From positions 124,001-188,000 of the forward strand of contig CBDAQB010000001.1 of NCBI GenBank assembly GCA_965198825.1: 64,000 nucleotides of DNA, read 5' to 3'. The stretch comes from BOG-908 sp965198825. Lineage in GTDB: Bacteria > Pseudomonadota > Alphaproteobacteria > Acetobacterales > Acetobacteraceae. The translations under genes were made by a program, and so were the position numbers. The notes under the pieces are model-generated. The model did not search any database. It was not told the DNA's origin and was given only the letters and a program-made list of their open reading frames with translations. This document shows, one piece after another, positions 8,061-17,668 of the stretch. The first letter of the stretch is position 1. Every line of letters starts with the position of its first letter.

Positions 8061-9452
8061 ATGACTTCTGCGCTTCCGGTGCTGGAGGAGACGGGTCAAC
8101 GCGGGCAAGTCAGAAGAAGCCTACCCGACTGGGCCTTGTTTGCCCTTGCGAGAAATGGGCAAAGCCCTGCCACGCATCACCGTGCAATTTTGGACGCGCT
8201 GGAGCAGGTTGCCGAGGGGGAGACGCAAAGACTTATTCTGCTGCTGCCGCCGGGGTCGGCGAAGAGCACCTATGCGAGCAAGCTGTTTCCGGCATGGTGG
8301 TTCGCCAGGCATCCGAACAGTGCCGTTATCGCTGCGTCCCACACAGCCGGGCTTAGCGAGCACTTCGGACGTTCGGTTCGGGGATTGATTCAGGAGCATT
8401 CGACGCAGCTCGGCGTGTGCGTCCGTAGCGATGCCCGGGCGGCAGGCCGCTTCCTCACCGCCGAGGGAGGCGAGTATTTTTCAGTAGGTGTGCATGGAGC
8501 GGTTACTGGCCGCCGCGCCGATCTTGCGCTGGTCGATGATCCAATCAAGTCGTTCGCCGACGCGGAGAGCCGGCAGGCACGCGAGCATTTGTGGAATTGG
8601 TTCCGCTCGGAACTGGTGACGCGGCTGAAGCCAGGTGGCCGCATCGTGCTGGTGATGACGCGCTGGCATGTCGATGATCTTGCCGGGCGTTTGATTGCGC
8701 AGGGTGGCTGGACGGTTGTGCGGCTACCGGCGCTGGCTGAGGTGGGCGATCCGCTTGGGCGGAATGTGGGCGAGGCGCTTTGGCCAGAGTGGGAAGACAA
8801 ACCGGCCTTGCTCGAAAAGCAAGCGATGCTGGGAGAGCGGCAATTTGCTGCTTTGTTCCAGCAAGCCCCTTGGCGCAGCGAAGGGCGGATCTTCGACCCT
8901 AGACATTTTCGGGTTGTGGACGCGGTGCCGCAAGGCACAACGGTCCGAGCGTGGGATTTGGCGGCAACTGCGCCGGATGGGAACGATCCTGATTGGACCG
9001 TAGGACTTCGGCTCGTCCGGCTGGAGGGTGGCGGATTTTGCGTCGACGACATCCTCCGTTTTCGTGGTGAGGTAGGTGCTGTTTACGATGCCATCCGCGC
9101 AACGGCGTTGCGGGATGGGGTGTCAGTCGAAGTTGGCCTGCCTCAGGACCCCGGGCAGGCTGGCCGGTCGCAGATCATGTTCTTGACCCAATCGCTGGCT
9201 GGCTACCGGGTAAATGCCAGCCCAGAGAGCGGCAGCAAGATCGTGCGCGCGATGCCGGTGGCCTCGCAGGTTTCGAGTGGCTGCTTAAGCATGCGCAGAG
9301 CTGAATGGAATCGCGAATTTCTGGACGAGGTCTCGCAGTTTCCGAACGGCTCAAAGGACGATCAGGTGGACGCGTTATCGCGGGCTTTCGCGATGTTATT
9401 CGAGGGGAGTGTGCCGGCACGGTTTACGCACGTGCCGCTGCTGGGGCGCTGA
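8061..9452 (+). CDS. terL: Phage terminase large subunit
   Basis: This 463-residue packaging motor shows both expected domains. The ATPase has a Walker A at residues 63-70 (PPGSAKST), a Walker B ending in VDD at 158-160 and a coupling-type motif LVMTRWHVDDL. The C-terminal nuclease has the RAWDLAAT aspartate at 299 and DDQVDALSRAF near the end. An apparently intact motor with both acidic clusters argues against simple decay of the island. It is the first gene of a long rightward structural run. Confidence 0.93.
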   Translation: MTSALPVLEETGQRGQVRRSLPDWALFALARNGQSPATHHRAILDALEQVAEGETQRLILLLPPGSAKSTYASKLFPAWWFARHPNSAVIAASHTAGLSEHFGRSVRGLIQEHSTQLGVCVRSDARAAGRFLTAEGGEYFSVGVHGAVTGRRADLALVDDPIKSFADAESRQAREHLWNWFRSELVTRLKPGGRIVLVMTRWHVDDLAGRLIAQGGWTVVRLPALAEVGDPLGRNVGEALWPEWEDKPALLEKQAMLGERQFAALFQQAPWRSEGRIFDPRHFRVVDAVPQGTTVRAWDLAATAPDGNDPDWTVGLRLVRLEGGGFCVDDILRFRGEVGAVYDAIRATALRDGVSVEVGLPQDPGQAGRSQIMFLTQSLAGYRVNASPESGSKIVRAMPVASQVSSGCLSMRRAEWNREFLDEVSQFPNGSKDDQVDALSRAFAMLFEGSVPARFTHVPLLGR

Positions 9453-9490
9453 CTGGCTGGCGGTAGCGGATCACTTCGGGGGCTTTCCAT

Positions 9491-10882
9491 TTGTTCAGAA
9501 CGATTAGCGACCTGGTGCCGCGGGATTGCGACCTGCCGGAACGGGCATGGACGCTTGCGGTGCTGCGCCGGATTCTTGAGGGCACCATCTACGATGTTCT
9601 TCCCTACGAATTTCATGAGGAGCGAGCAGACTCCGGCGAGTATATACCGATTAGGCAACGCCGACCGTCTGTCAGGTATGCGCTTTCGCGCGTCGTGGTC
9701 GAAGATAGCGTCTCGTTGCTCTTTAGTGACGGACATTTCCCCGTGATCGAGTCGACGGACCGGGACGTTCGTCAAGCGCTCGACGCGATCGTCGAAGACG
9801 CGAAGATTAACTTGGTCATGACAGAGGCCGGGCTACGCGGCAGCGTAGGCTCGACTGCCTTGGTGATGCGGGTCCTATCTCAGCGCATCTTCGTCGAGGT
9901 CATGGACACCGAGTTCCTGACGCCGGCCTGGGACGCCAGCGCGCCCGATAGGTTACTGCATGTGACCGAACGCAGGAAGGTGTGCGGCGCAGAACTTGTC
10001 GCTCAGGGCTATGACATCGACGACACAGAGGCGGTCTACTGGTTTATACGCCGCTGGGACAAGAACGAAGAGACCTGGTTCCTTCCGGAAAAAACCGGCA
10101 CTTCAGCCCTGTGGGAGCGAGACGATGTGCGCAGCGTGGCGCACCGACTAGGCTTTGTGCCGATCGTCTGGATACGGAACCTACCTGGTGCAAAGGGCGA
10201 CGATGGGGCCTGCACCTTTCAGGCGGCGATCGACACAAGTATCGAAATTGATTATCAGCTGAGCCAAGCCGGCAGGGGATTGAAATACAGCAGCGATCCA
10301 ACGCTGCTGATACGTGAGCCTGCTGGGCTTGAGGGGACTATGGTGAGAGGGGCGGCAAACGCCCTCGTAGTCAGCGAAAAGGGCGATGCCAAGCTGCTGG
10401 AGATCGGCGGGACTGCCAGTCAGGCCGTCATCGACTATGTGCGCATTCTCCGCGAGTTTGCTCTCGAAAGCATACACGGCAACCGGGTTGACGCAAGCCG
10501 CTTGAACGCGCCGGCGAGTGGCCGCGCAATCGAAATGATGAACCAGGGGCTTCTATGGCTCGCAGATAATCTCCGTGTCAGCTACGGCGCCGGGCTGCTC
10601 TCGCTGGCGCGCATGATGCTGCGAGCGGCCGCCGTATATCCGTTGTGTATAGGCGGACATTCGCTGCCAAGGCTTAATGCTGAAGCCACTTTGCGGTTGC
10701 GATGGCCGGATTGGTATCCCGTCGACTCACTCGATCGGCAGAGAACGGCAGAGACGCTGAACGCCCTTGTTGCAGCCAAACAGATTTCTCGGGCCACTGC
10801 CATTGGAGTTCTCGGCCCGGAGTATGGGATCGTGGATGGTGAGGCAGAACTTGCACGCATCAAAGCTGAGGAGATCGTATGA
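9491..10882 (+). CDS. Phage portal protein (SPP1 gp6-like)
   Basis: This 463-residue protein follows terL directly. The segment VRYALSRVVVEDSVSLLFSD and the later SQAGRGLKYSSDPTLLIREP and GTASQAVIDYVRILREFALE are typical of SPP1 gp6-type portal proteins, which form the dodecameric DNA entry ring. It starts at TTG 9491 after a G-rich site. Its stop codon overlaps the start of the next gene (ATGA). The C-terminus ends in charged helices (EAELARIKAEEIV), as usual. Confidence 0.85.
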   Translation: MFRTISDLVPRDCDLPERAWTLAVLRRILEGTIYDVLPYEFHEERADSGEYIPIRQRRPSVRYALSRVVVEDSVSLLFSDGHFPVIESTDRDVRQALDAIVEDAKINLVMTEAGLRGSVGSTALVMRVLSQRIFVEVMDTEFLTPAWDASAPDRLLHVTERRKVCGAELVAQGYDIDDTEAVYWFIRRWDKNEETWFLPEKTGTSALWERDDVRSVAHRLGFVPIVWIRNLPGAKGDDGACTFQAAIDTSIEIDYQLSQAGRGLKYSSDPTLLIREPAGLEGTMVRGAANALVVSEKGDAKLLEIGGTASQAVIDYVRILREFALESIHGNRVDASRLNAPASGRAIEMMNQGLLWLADNLRVSYGAGLLSLARMMLRAAAVYPLCIGGHSLPRLNAEATLRLRWPDWYPVDSLDRQRTAETLNALVAAKQISRATAIGVLGPEYGIVDGEAELARIKAEEIV

Positions 10883-11283
10883 CCACGGCAAACGAGACAC
10901 TGCCGGTCCTAGACGAAGTCACTGGGCTTCGTGCACGCGCCGAGGCACTGGAAAAGCAGTTGTCGGAAGTAACGTCCCAAGCGGCCGCAAGGCTTATTCA
11001 ATCGGAACTTAAGGCCGAGGCTTTGCGTGCCGGTATGATCGATCTCGATGGCCTACGGCTTCTCGACGCTGCCGAGCTTAAGCCCGATGTCAATGGCGAA
11101 TTTCACGGTGCGGCGGCTGTGATCACCCAACTCAGGCGCGACAAACCTTGGCTTTTCGGGGCAGGAAACTCCAGCAGTACGGCAGCCGTGCCGTCTCACG
11201 TTGCAACACGGCGAAAGCAGGCGACCGAAATGAGCCTGGATGAATGGCGTAGTGCGCGAGCGGAGCTTCTGCGCAAGCGTTGA
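10879..11283 (+). CDS. Probable capsid scaffolding protein
   Basis: This 134-residue protein lies between portal and coat genes and overlaps the portal stop by four bases. It is highly helical, with a coiled-coil-like start (LRARAEALEKQLSEVTSQAAARL). The motif ALRAGMIDLDGLRLLD ... VITQLRRDKPWLFG resembles scaffold proteins of several alphaproteobacterial phages, which end capsid assembly by leaving or being degraded. The basic tail (SARAELLRKR) would suit coat binding. The assignment rests on position and helix content. Confidence 0.65.
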   Translation: MTTANETLPVLDEVTGLRARAEALEKQLSEVTSQAAARLIQSELKAEALRAGMIDLDGLRLLDAAELKPDVNGEFHGAAAVITQLRRDKPWLFGAGNSSSTAAVPSHVATRRKQATEMSLDEWRSARAELLRKR

Positions 11284-11361
11284 TCATATTCGTAGTTCGA
11301 CGCGCGGGGCGGCGAATTTTTTTGGTGGGGGCAACCCTCCCACGGGCTTTTGGGGGTACTC

Positions 11362-12690
11362 ATGGGTGTTTCGAACTTTCCGCTCGCGTTGCAGCCAATC
11401 ATTCAGCAGGGTTTTCTGGAGCGAGAGTTCCAGCAGGCACTGCGTTCAAGGATTGGCTATCGTGCTTGCGCAGACCGTGAGGAGTTCTCCGTCGGTATTG
11501 GCGAGACTCTGACGAAAACCAGGACTGGACTTCGGCCGGCCGTCACGACACCCATTGCAGCGAACACGAATACGAATTTGGACAACGGCATTACGCCGGG
11601 AAGCTGGAACGTCGAACAGTTTTCGATGACGCTCAATCACTATGCGGCTACCATGGATCTGAACATGGTGACGAGCCGGGTGGCTCTCGCCAGCGTCTTC
11701 TTGCATAATGCCTATGTCAATGGTGAACAGGCCGCCCGAAGCCTGGATGATCTGGCACGAAATGCCTTGTTTGGCGCGTATTTCGCCGGCAACAGCTTCG
11801 TTCGCACAACGGTGAGTAGTGCGTCGCCCAATGTAGCCGTGGACGATGTGCGTGGCTTCCAGACTGCGTTCGTCAATGGTGTGCAGCAGAACGTTGGCTC
11901 GGGAAACCCGCTTGCAGTCACGATAGGCTCCGACATTTACACGCTCGTGGGTGCGTCTGTCGACGCTACAAACTTGTCGATTACACCTGGTGGCCTCTCC
12001 GGCGTCCTGACCTTCTCTAGCAGCGTGTCGGTGAGCGACGCCACGGCCTTCAACAGTGTGCAATCGGCAACGGCATCTCTCGTTCTTCGGCCCAACGGCA
12101 GGAGTAATGGCACTCAGCTTCAGGCAGGAGACACACTGTCTATGGCGAACATACTGGATGCAGTCGCCAACCTGAGATTGAACGCCGTGCCGGATATTGA
12201 CGGCGCGTATAATTGCCATCTCGACCCGATCAGCGCTCGGCAGCTTTTTGCAGACAGCGACTTTCAACGCCTGTTCATTGGCTCGACCTCAGCCAATGAG
12301 ATTTTCCGCCCTGGTCAGGGCGTGATCAATGAGTTTTTGGGGCTGAGGTTTGTTCTCACGAACGAGTCGTATGTCCAGGTTCATCCGACGATTGCGGGAG
12401 CTTCCATCCGCCGACCGATCATTGTGGGTCAAGGCGCCTTAGTTGAGGGCGACTTTGCAGGCATGGCCAGCGACGACATCGCGCCCAAGGACGCCATCGT
12501 CTCGATGGTAGACGGCGTGTGCATGGTGACGCGAGAGCCGCTAGACCGGCTGCAGCAGATCATTGCGCAATCCTGGTATTGGATTGGCGGCTTCTGTGCG
12601 CCTTCCGACACGACGACTACGAGCATGACAGTTCCCACTGCGACAAATGCGAACTTCAAGCGAGCGGTCATTATTGAACATTTAGGGTAG
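11362..12690 (+). CDS. Probable major capsid protein
   Basis: This 442-residue protein lies after portal and scaffold, where the coat gene is expected. It begins MGVSNFPLALQPIIQQGFLEREF; a middle segment of about 100 residues (DDVRGFQTAFVNGVQQNVGSG to about SATASLVLRP) looks like a beta-rich insertion domain of a P22/N4-gp56-type coat. I chose the ATG at 11362 rather than the TTG at 11350, because a run of five G lies five bases upstream. No capsid maturation protease gene was found, which fits a coat of the P22 type that needs no proteolysis. Confidence 0.72.
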   Translation: MGVSNFPLALQPIIQQGFLEREFQQALRSRIGYRACADREEFSVGIGETLTKTRTGLRPAVTTPIAANTNTNLDNGITPGSWNVEQFSMTLNHYAATMDLNMVTSRVALASVFLHNAYVNGEQAARSLDDLARNALFGAYFAGNSFVRTTVSSASPNVAVDDVRGFQTAFVNGVQQNVGSGNPLAVTIGSDIYTLVGASVDATNLSITPGGLSGVLTFSSSVSVSDATAFNSVQSATASLVLRPNGRSNGTQLQAGDTLSMANILDAVANLRLNAVPDIDGAYNCHLDPISARQLFADSDFQRLFIGSTSANEIFRPGQGVINEFLGLRFVLTNESYVQVHPTIAGASIRRPIIVGQGALVEGDFAGMASDDIAPKDAIVSMVDGVCMVTREPLDRLQQIIAQSWYWIGGFCAPSDTTTTSMTVPTATNANFKRAVIIEHLG

Positions 12691-12738
12691 AGGTCTCCCA
12701 CGCGGATATCGGCGCCTGAGACCCATGGTGAGGTAGCG

Positions 12739-13113
12739 ATGTTCTCGGATCAACAGAAGACAGATGTCCGCCGGTTTTGCGGATATCCTGCGTACGGTGC
12801 CTCACCGTCCGGCAATATGGGATGGCGCTTCTACACCGCTTATGGTGCGCTCGAATATCGGATGAACAATCTTTCAGCCGCTGAAGAGAGTGTCGTCAGC
12901 ACCTACTTGTCAACTTTGGCGCAACTTGAAGTGGCAGTCCCATCCGCCAGCGAGAATTTGGACAGCGATGCTGCCGGCGCATGGAGCCATAATGCGAGTG
13001 AAGTGGCTGACCGATTGAAGTTACTCGACGGCTGGCGCCGACGGCTTTGCGCTTTTTTTGGCGTTCCGGCGGGAGAAGGGCTCGGCGGGCCGGGCCTGAA
13101 TTGGGTCGTGTGA
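12739..13113 (+). CDS. Putative head-tail connector protein
   Basis: This 124-residue protein (FSDQQKTDVRRFCGYPAYGA ... SEVADRLKLLDGWRRRLCAFFGVP) is of the size and position of the first head-completion protein after the coat gene. It is mostly helical, as such adaptors are. Its stop codon overlaps the next start (TGATG). No specific family motif was identified. Confidence 0.6.
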   Translation: MFSDQQKTDVRRFCGYPAYGASPSGNMGWRFYTAYGALEYRMNNLSAAEESVVSTYLSTLAQLEVAVPSASENLDSDAAGAWSHNASEVADRLKLLDGWRRRLCAFFGVPAGEGLGGPGLNWVV

Positions 13114-13742
13114 TGGATGGAGCGTCGCTGCAGGACAAGATCAGCCGCGGGATGGGTGTGGCAGCACGTAAGCTAGGCGCACCCTTCATCGTCTATCGCC
13201 CGAAACGCGCGTGCGATCCTCTGAACTCACGAAACCGGATCATAAAGCTCTTCGCCTCGTTCAATCAGGAGGATGTACACTACCAGTCGGTAAGTGGCTT
13301 TGGCCGACCAATTTGGTGGGGCGTTTTCGACCAGGCCTACACGCTGCCGGGAGATTACTTGGTTGGAGACACGGGGACCTACTTCGTGTGCGCGCAACGT
13401 CCGCTTCTGCCGGTGCAATGCGTGCTGACAAACAGGGTCGTTAACATTGTCAGGGCTTCCGCGCCGTCGAGCGGTGGATATAGCGGGCTTACAGCGGCGT
13501 CAGCCTCGCCGATCTTGAGTGGTTACCCGGCAAGCCTTTTGGAGGCGGGGAGCCGGGAGAGTGACGCGGGTGTTCGATCTCAACGGCTCGGCGGCTGGAT
13601 ATTGCTTTTGCCTTCGGGGCTGGTGATCGCGCCGCAAGTCGGCGATGTCGTGAAAGATGACTTACAGGCGGCTTATAAGGTGGGTGCTGCCGAGCAGAGT
13701 GCGCTCGGATGGCGCCTGCTTGTGAGAGAAGTTGCTGCCTAA
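13113..13742 (+). CDS. Putative head-tail joining / neck protein
   Basis: This 209-residue protein starts at the ATG sharing one base with the stop of the preceding gene. The sequence is beta-rich (DNA-neck style) with VYRPKRACDPLNSRNRIIKLFASFN and WWGVFDQAYTLPGDYLVGDTGTYFVCAQRPLLPV. It resembles minor head-tail proteins in alphaproteobacterial phages, where it usually lies between the connector and tail terminator genes. Function is inferred from order. Confidence 0.55.
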   Translation: MDGASLQDKISRGMGVAARKLGAPFIVYRPKRACDPLNSRNRIIKLFASFNQEDVHYQSVSGFGRPIWWGVFDQAYTLPGDYLVGDTGTYFVCAQRPLLPVQCVLTNRVVNIVRASAPSSGGYSGLTAASASPILSGYPASLLEAGSRESDAGVRSQRLGGWILLLPSGLVIAPQVGDVVKDDLQAAYKVGAAEQSALGWRLLVREVAA

Positions 13743-13772
13743 GCTTTAACCGCTATATTTGGGAGATGAGCT

Positions 13773-14708
13773 TTGCAGTCGACGCAGTTGCATGTGGTGA
13801 CAGCACGCTTCAATCCATTACGCTGGGAAACGCCAGATCGCCATTTCTCCGACTGGGTAGCGCACGTTCTTGACTCGGGCGCGAAGCTAACAGTTGTAGA
13901 AGTTCAGTACGGCAGGCGTGACTTTGTCTGCGCTCTTCCGCATGTCAATCATGTGGGACTTCGTGCGGATAGCTGGGCCTGGTGCAAAGAAAACATCCTG
14001 AACGAAGGGATCCGCCGAGTTCCCGAAGCCGAGTATATCGCCTGGGGGGACGCGGACGTTTGGCACCGGAAGCCGGAATGGGCGAGCGAAACTGTAGAGC
14101 ACTTGCAGCATTACCGGGTTGTCCAAACCTGGTCGCGCGCTTTGGACCTAGGACCTCGGGATTCGCTCATCGGTGTGCACAATTCTTTCGCATCTCAGTA
14201 TATCGATGGAGCGCCGCTGGTAGCAGAGGGATCCAAATTCTGGAAATTTGACGGCGGGTACGCGGACTATCCGCATAGCGGGTATTTCTGGGCTTGCCGG
14301 AGAGAGCTTCTTGATTGGACGGGCGGATTATTCGAACTGGCTGGCATGGGCAGCGCCGATCATCACATGGCACTTGCTTTCGTCGGACTTGTGGAGAGGA
14401 GTTGGCCGCACGGGACGAGCGATACCTATAAAAAGCACTTGCTGCGCTGGCAGGATCGAGCGCGTCGTTTTGTGAACGGCCGCATTGGCGCAGTTCCCGG
14501 AATCATCGAACACCGGTTTCATGGTGCCAAGCAAAACCGCGGCTATCTCGGACGATGGGACATGTTCGTCAGACACGGCTTCGACCCAGACACGGATCTC
14601 AAGCGAAACAGCTGGGGCGTGCTCGAGTGGGCGGGCAACAAGCCCGAACTCGAGCGCGAATGGGATCGCTATTTGCGCTCCCGGCGGGAAGACGACAACT
14701 GCTTGTGA
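13773..14708 (+). CDS. Putative glycosyltransferase embedded in the phage head-tail module
   Basis: This 311-residue protein has a GT-A-like layout: an N-terminal beta strand (LHVVTARFNPLRW), a likely DxD metal/sugar-nucleotide site in EYIAWGDADVW, and a galactosyltransferase-type acceptor motif HSGYFWACRRELLDWTGGLFE. It has no membrane segment, so it should be cytosolic. GGGAG lies about seven bases before the TTG start. It sits between neck and tail terminator genes and is co-directional with them, ten bases from the next. The acceptor could be a capsid or tail protein, or host cell-surface sugar; the sequence does not decide. Confidence 0.65.
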   Translation: MQSTQLHVVTARFNPLRWETPDRHFSDWVAHVLDSGAKLTVVEVQYGRRDFVCALPHVNHVGLRADSWAWCKENILNEGIRRVPEAEYIAWGDADVWHRKPEWASETVEHLQHYRVVQTWSRALDLGPRDSLIGVHNSFASQYIDGAPLVAEGSKFWKFDGGYADYPHSGYFWACRRELLDWTGGLFELAGMGSADHHMALAFVGLVERSWPHGTSDTYKKHLLRWQDRARRFVNGRIGAVPGIIEHRFHGAKQNRGYLGRWDMFVRHGFDPDTDLKRNSWGVLEWAGNKPELEREWDRYLRSRREDDNCL

Positions 14709-14717
14709 GGGTGCCGC

Positions 14718-15527
14718 ATGGCCGATCTCTCCGACGTTGAAGCAGCGCTGGCGAGCGCCGTCACTTCTGCCCTCTATCCCATGGGTCTTACGTCTGCCTG
14801 CGCCGTGGGAAGCGGCGCGAGTGTCTACAGAGGCTGGCCGACGACTGCGGCCCTCAGCACGGATCTAGCGGATGGAGCCGTAAATGTCAGTGTTTCGCCT
14901 GTAGCAGATACCGGAAAGAACACCACTCGTTGGGGGAATCATAGCTGGGCGAGACCGGCTAGTCCTGGGTTGAATGTTGATGTTTTCAAGAACGCTGCGA
15001 TCTTTTCGGGCAGTCCAAATGTCGGTGATCTCGCAGGCGTTCTCGCTGGGGGCAAAGCCTATGTCTATCAGTGTCGCATGGGTGATAGCGCAAGTCTCGT
15101 CGCTGGAGCTCTCTTTGGATTGATCCGCGCAGATCAAGTCTGTCAACTTCACGGCAGTTCGTTGCTTTTGCCCAATGTGCCTTCTGTTGTCGCTCGGGTT
15201 GCCGGTTTGCAGGAGACCACCACCGAAGTCGGCCGCCAGGAACAGCAGTTCCGCTTGGCAGTTTGGGCTGCTACGCCAAACACGCGTGATGTGGCCTGTT
15301 CCGTCATCGGTGCACAATTGGCGCAGATTTCCTTCTTGGCGCTTCCTGATGGTTCCGGTGGACGACTGCGCTACCACGCTACGGCCAGTGTCGATGACGC
15401 ACAGGATGCAGGAGTCTACCGGCGGGACCTGATCTATCAAGTTGAGTATGCAACGACCATCGCACAAATGTCGCCTTCAATGTTGTTCGGCGACTCGGTC
15501 TGTAACGGAGTGGTTCGCTTCGGTTAA
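14718..15527 (+). CDS. Putative tail terminator / tail completion protein
   Basis: This 269-residue protein precedes the tail sheath gene, the place of the tail terminator. It opens with a helix (DVEAALASAVTSALYPMGL) and is then beta-rich; the C-terminal part RRDLIYQVEYATTIAQ is a typical last strand. No named family was recognised with certainty. Its stop codon (TAA) overlaps an ATG that opens a short frame I do not believe in. Confidence 0.5.
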   Translation: MADLSDVEAALASAVTSALYPMGLTSACAVGSGASVYRGWPTTAALSTDLADGAVNVSVSPVADTGKNTTRWGNHSWARPASPGLNVDVFKNAAIFSGSPNVGDLAGVLAGGKAYVYQCRMGDSASLVAGALFGLIRADQVCQLHGSSLLLPNVPSVVARVAGLQETTTEVGRQEQQFRLAVWAATPNTRDVACSVIGAQLAQISFLALPDGSGGRLRYHATASVDDAQDAGVYRRDLIYQVEYATTIAQMSPSMLFGDSVCNGVVRFG

Positions 15528-15620
15528 TGACCATACCGTTTCAGCCGCACGGTGTTCATGAGAACTTCCTGATGATTGCAGAGATGCCAGTAACTGCCAG
15601 CGCGCAGCGGGAGAACAAAG

Positions 15621-17183
15621 ATGCCGATTTTTCAGCAAGGTGCCTTGAACACGACGGCGCTTGTCGTGCCGGACCTCTATGTGCAGATTGTTGCCCCGCA
15701 AAACCTTGTGCTCAATGGAGTTCCAACTAGCGTTGTGGGTGTCGTTGGCACGGCATCGTGGGGACCGGTTGGCATCCCGGTCATTGTGGGAACAATGGCT
15801 GATTATGCACAATACTTTGGTCCGATTGTCGCGCGCAAATTCGATATGGGAACAGGCGTTGCGTGCGCCGTACAGCAGGGTGCGACGGCCTTCAGGTGCC
15901 TACGTGTCAGCGACGGGACCGATCTAGCCGCTAGTTACGTTATCGATGAGAGTGGTGCTAGCTACTCCACGAAACTGACAGCGCTTTATACTGGGACGGT
16001 CGGAAACAGTCTGACGATTACTCTTTCAGCGGCTCCGAAGGCGGGATGCTGGCGACTCTCTGTTGCTGTGCCGGGGTTATTGCCCGAGGTTTTTGATAAC
16101 ATTTATGCTCCTAGCCCGGCAGCGTTCTGGGCGAACCTTGTGAGCGCAGTGAATCAGGGGAATGGCCCCTTGAGGGGACCTTCGCAGCTGGTCGTGGCTA
16201 CGTTGGGCACTCTTGCCGCGCCGCCGGCGGCGTTGTCGCCGCAGCCACTAGCCGGAGGTACAGATGGCGCCTCGGCAGTAAGCTCCACGACGCTTGTAGG
16301 CAGCGATGCTTTGCCAAGGGTGGGAATGTACGCTCTGCGTGGTCAGGGCTGTAGCGTGGCTATGCTGGCGGACGCTGATGATCCGTTGCATTGGAGTGAT
16401 CAGGCGGGGTTTGGTCTTTCCGAGGGGATATACATGATCCTCGTCGGGCCCCCTGGGCAAGCGATTGCGGACGGAGTCGCCGCCAAGCAGCAAGCGGGCC
16501 TAGATTCATATTCAGCCAAGCTGATGTTCGGCGATTGGATCTTTTGGAATGACCAGGCTAATGGTCTGATGCGGCTGGTGTCACCGCAGGGGTTTGTGGC
16601 CGGCCGGTTGGGCAATCTGTCTCCAGAACAATCCAGCCTCAATAAACCACTTTACAATGTCGTGGGAACGCAGAAGTCAGGCGTGCCAGGAAGTGGGCAG
16701 GCATCAACCTACAGCGACGCAGAGCTTGCCGTTCTCTTCGAAAACGGAATTGATGTGATTAGCAATCCGCAGCCGGGCGGAGCGTTCTGGGGCGTCCGAT
16801 GCGGCCACAACACCAGTTCTAATCCTGCCATTGACGGAGACAATTACACCCGACTTACTAACTTTATCGCTGCTACCCTGGCTGCCGGCATGGGCCAGTA
16901 TGTCGGGCAAGTCATCAACGCCGGGCTGTTTCAGCGTATCCGGGCGACCCAGTTGAGTTACTTGCAGGCGTTGCTCGGACAAGGCGTGCTTGGAAGTGTC
17001 GATGGTTCGGCGCCCTTCAGCGTCATATGCGACCTCAGCAACAACCCTCTCAGCCGAACAAGTCTTGGGTATGTGCAAAGTGACGCACAGGTCCAATTCA
17101 TGAGCATCAATGAGAAGTTCATCGTCAATGTCGAAGGCGGACAGACGGTGATTGTGCAAAGACAGGTACTGCCGGCGTCGTGA
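15621..17183 (+). CDS. Contractile tail sheath protein
   Basis: This 520-residue protein is the largest tail component and marks the tail as contractile. The beginning (PDLYVQIVAPQNLVLNGVPT, VVGVVGTASWGPVGIPVIVG) and the end (INEKFIVNVEGGQTVIVQRQV) fit the sheath family, in which the terminal strands link neighbouring subunits. GGGAG lies upstream of the ATG. The tube gene follows directly, as in myovirus-like phages and tailocins. Confidence 0.88.
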   Translation: MPIFQQGALNTTALVVPDLYVQIVAPQNLVLNGVPTSVVGVVGTASWGPVGIPVIVGTMADYAQYFGPIVARKFDMGTGVACAVQQGATAFRCLRVSDGTDLAASYVIDESGASYSTKLTALYTGTVGNSLTITLSAAPKAGCWRLSVAVPGLLPEVFDNIYAPSPAAFWANLVSAVNQGNGPLRGPSQLVVATLGTLAAPPAALSPQPLAGGTDGASAVSSTTLVGSDALPRVGMYALRGQGCSVAMLADADDPLHWSDQAGFGLSEGIYMILVGPPGQAIADGVAAKQQAGLDSYSAKLMFGDWIFWNDQANGLMRLVSPQGFVAGRLGNLSPEQSSLNKPLYNVVGTQKSGVPGSGQASTYSDAELAVLFENGIDVISNPQPGGAFWGVRCGHNTSSNPAIDGDNYTRLTNFIAATLAAGMGQYVGQVINAGLFQRIRATQLSYLQALLGQGVLGSVDGSAPFSVICDLSNNPLSRTSLGYVQSDAQVQFMSINEKFIVNVEGGQTVIVQRQVLPAS

Positions 17184-17239
17184 CATTCGGCGACAAGACA
17201 ATGAATTGACGTGCGCTGTGCGACATGGAGTTACTGAAA

Positions 17240-17668
17240 ATGCCAATTAATTCCTTTTCAATCGGACGAGACTGTCAACTCGTGATCATGGGCCCGCAAG
17301 GCCGTGTCGACCTGACGTACGTGACTGGCTTCGAAAGCCGTCAGATCACACACTCGGTTCGCCTGGATCGGCTCGACGGCGTGCCGATGGGAGCTGAGTT
17401 GCCGAAGGGCTGGGAGGGCAGTTTTGAGGTGGAGCGTGGCACGAGCGCCGTTGACGATTTCATAGCGGCGTCAGAGCAGATCTTTCTTAGTCAAGGATCG
17501 CTTCCAGCGGGAACTGTTTACCAGTATGTCTCCGAGGTCGATGGCTCCACATCAACCTATCAGTATGTAGGAGTAGTATTCAAGCTCGTGAATGCGGGCA
17601 GTTGGAAGGGTGATGCTTCGGTCAAGCAGAAGTTGGAATTCTTTGCTACGCAGCGTCAGCGCGTTTGA
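17240..17668 (+). CDS. Tail tube protein
   Basis: This 142-residue protein lies immediately after the sheath gene. It begins MPINSFSIGRDCQLVIMGPQ and continues with a beta-barrel pattern (GRVDLTYVTGFESRQITHSV, GWEGSFEVERGTSAVDDF), as expected for the hexameric tube of contractile tails. I prefer the ATG at 17240 over the ATG at 17225, because the GGAG at 17227-17230 sits nine bases before it. The stop overlaps the next start. Confidence 0.8.
   Translation: MPINSFSIGRDCQLVIMGPQGRVDLTYVTGFESRQITHSVRLDRLDGVPMGAELPKGWEGSFEVERGTSAVDDFIAASEQIFLSQGSLPAGTVYQYVSEVDGSTSTYQYVGVVFKLVNAGSWKGDASVKQKLEFFATQRQRV

Noticed and set aside
11446..12267. 273-codon open frame on the minus strand inside the coat gene
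   Set aside because: The plus-strand coat frame fits the operon order and has a good ribosome-binding site; the antisense product is Arg/His/Cys-rich and unlike any protein.
15527..15730. 67-codon frame beginning at the stop of the tail terminator gene
   Set aside because: It overlaps the start of the sheath gene by over 100 bases, and its second half has the composition of a shifted frame.
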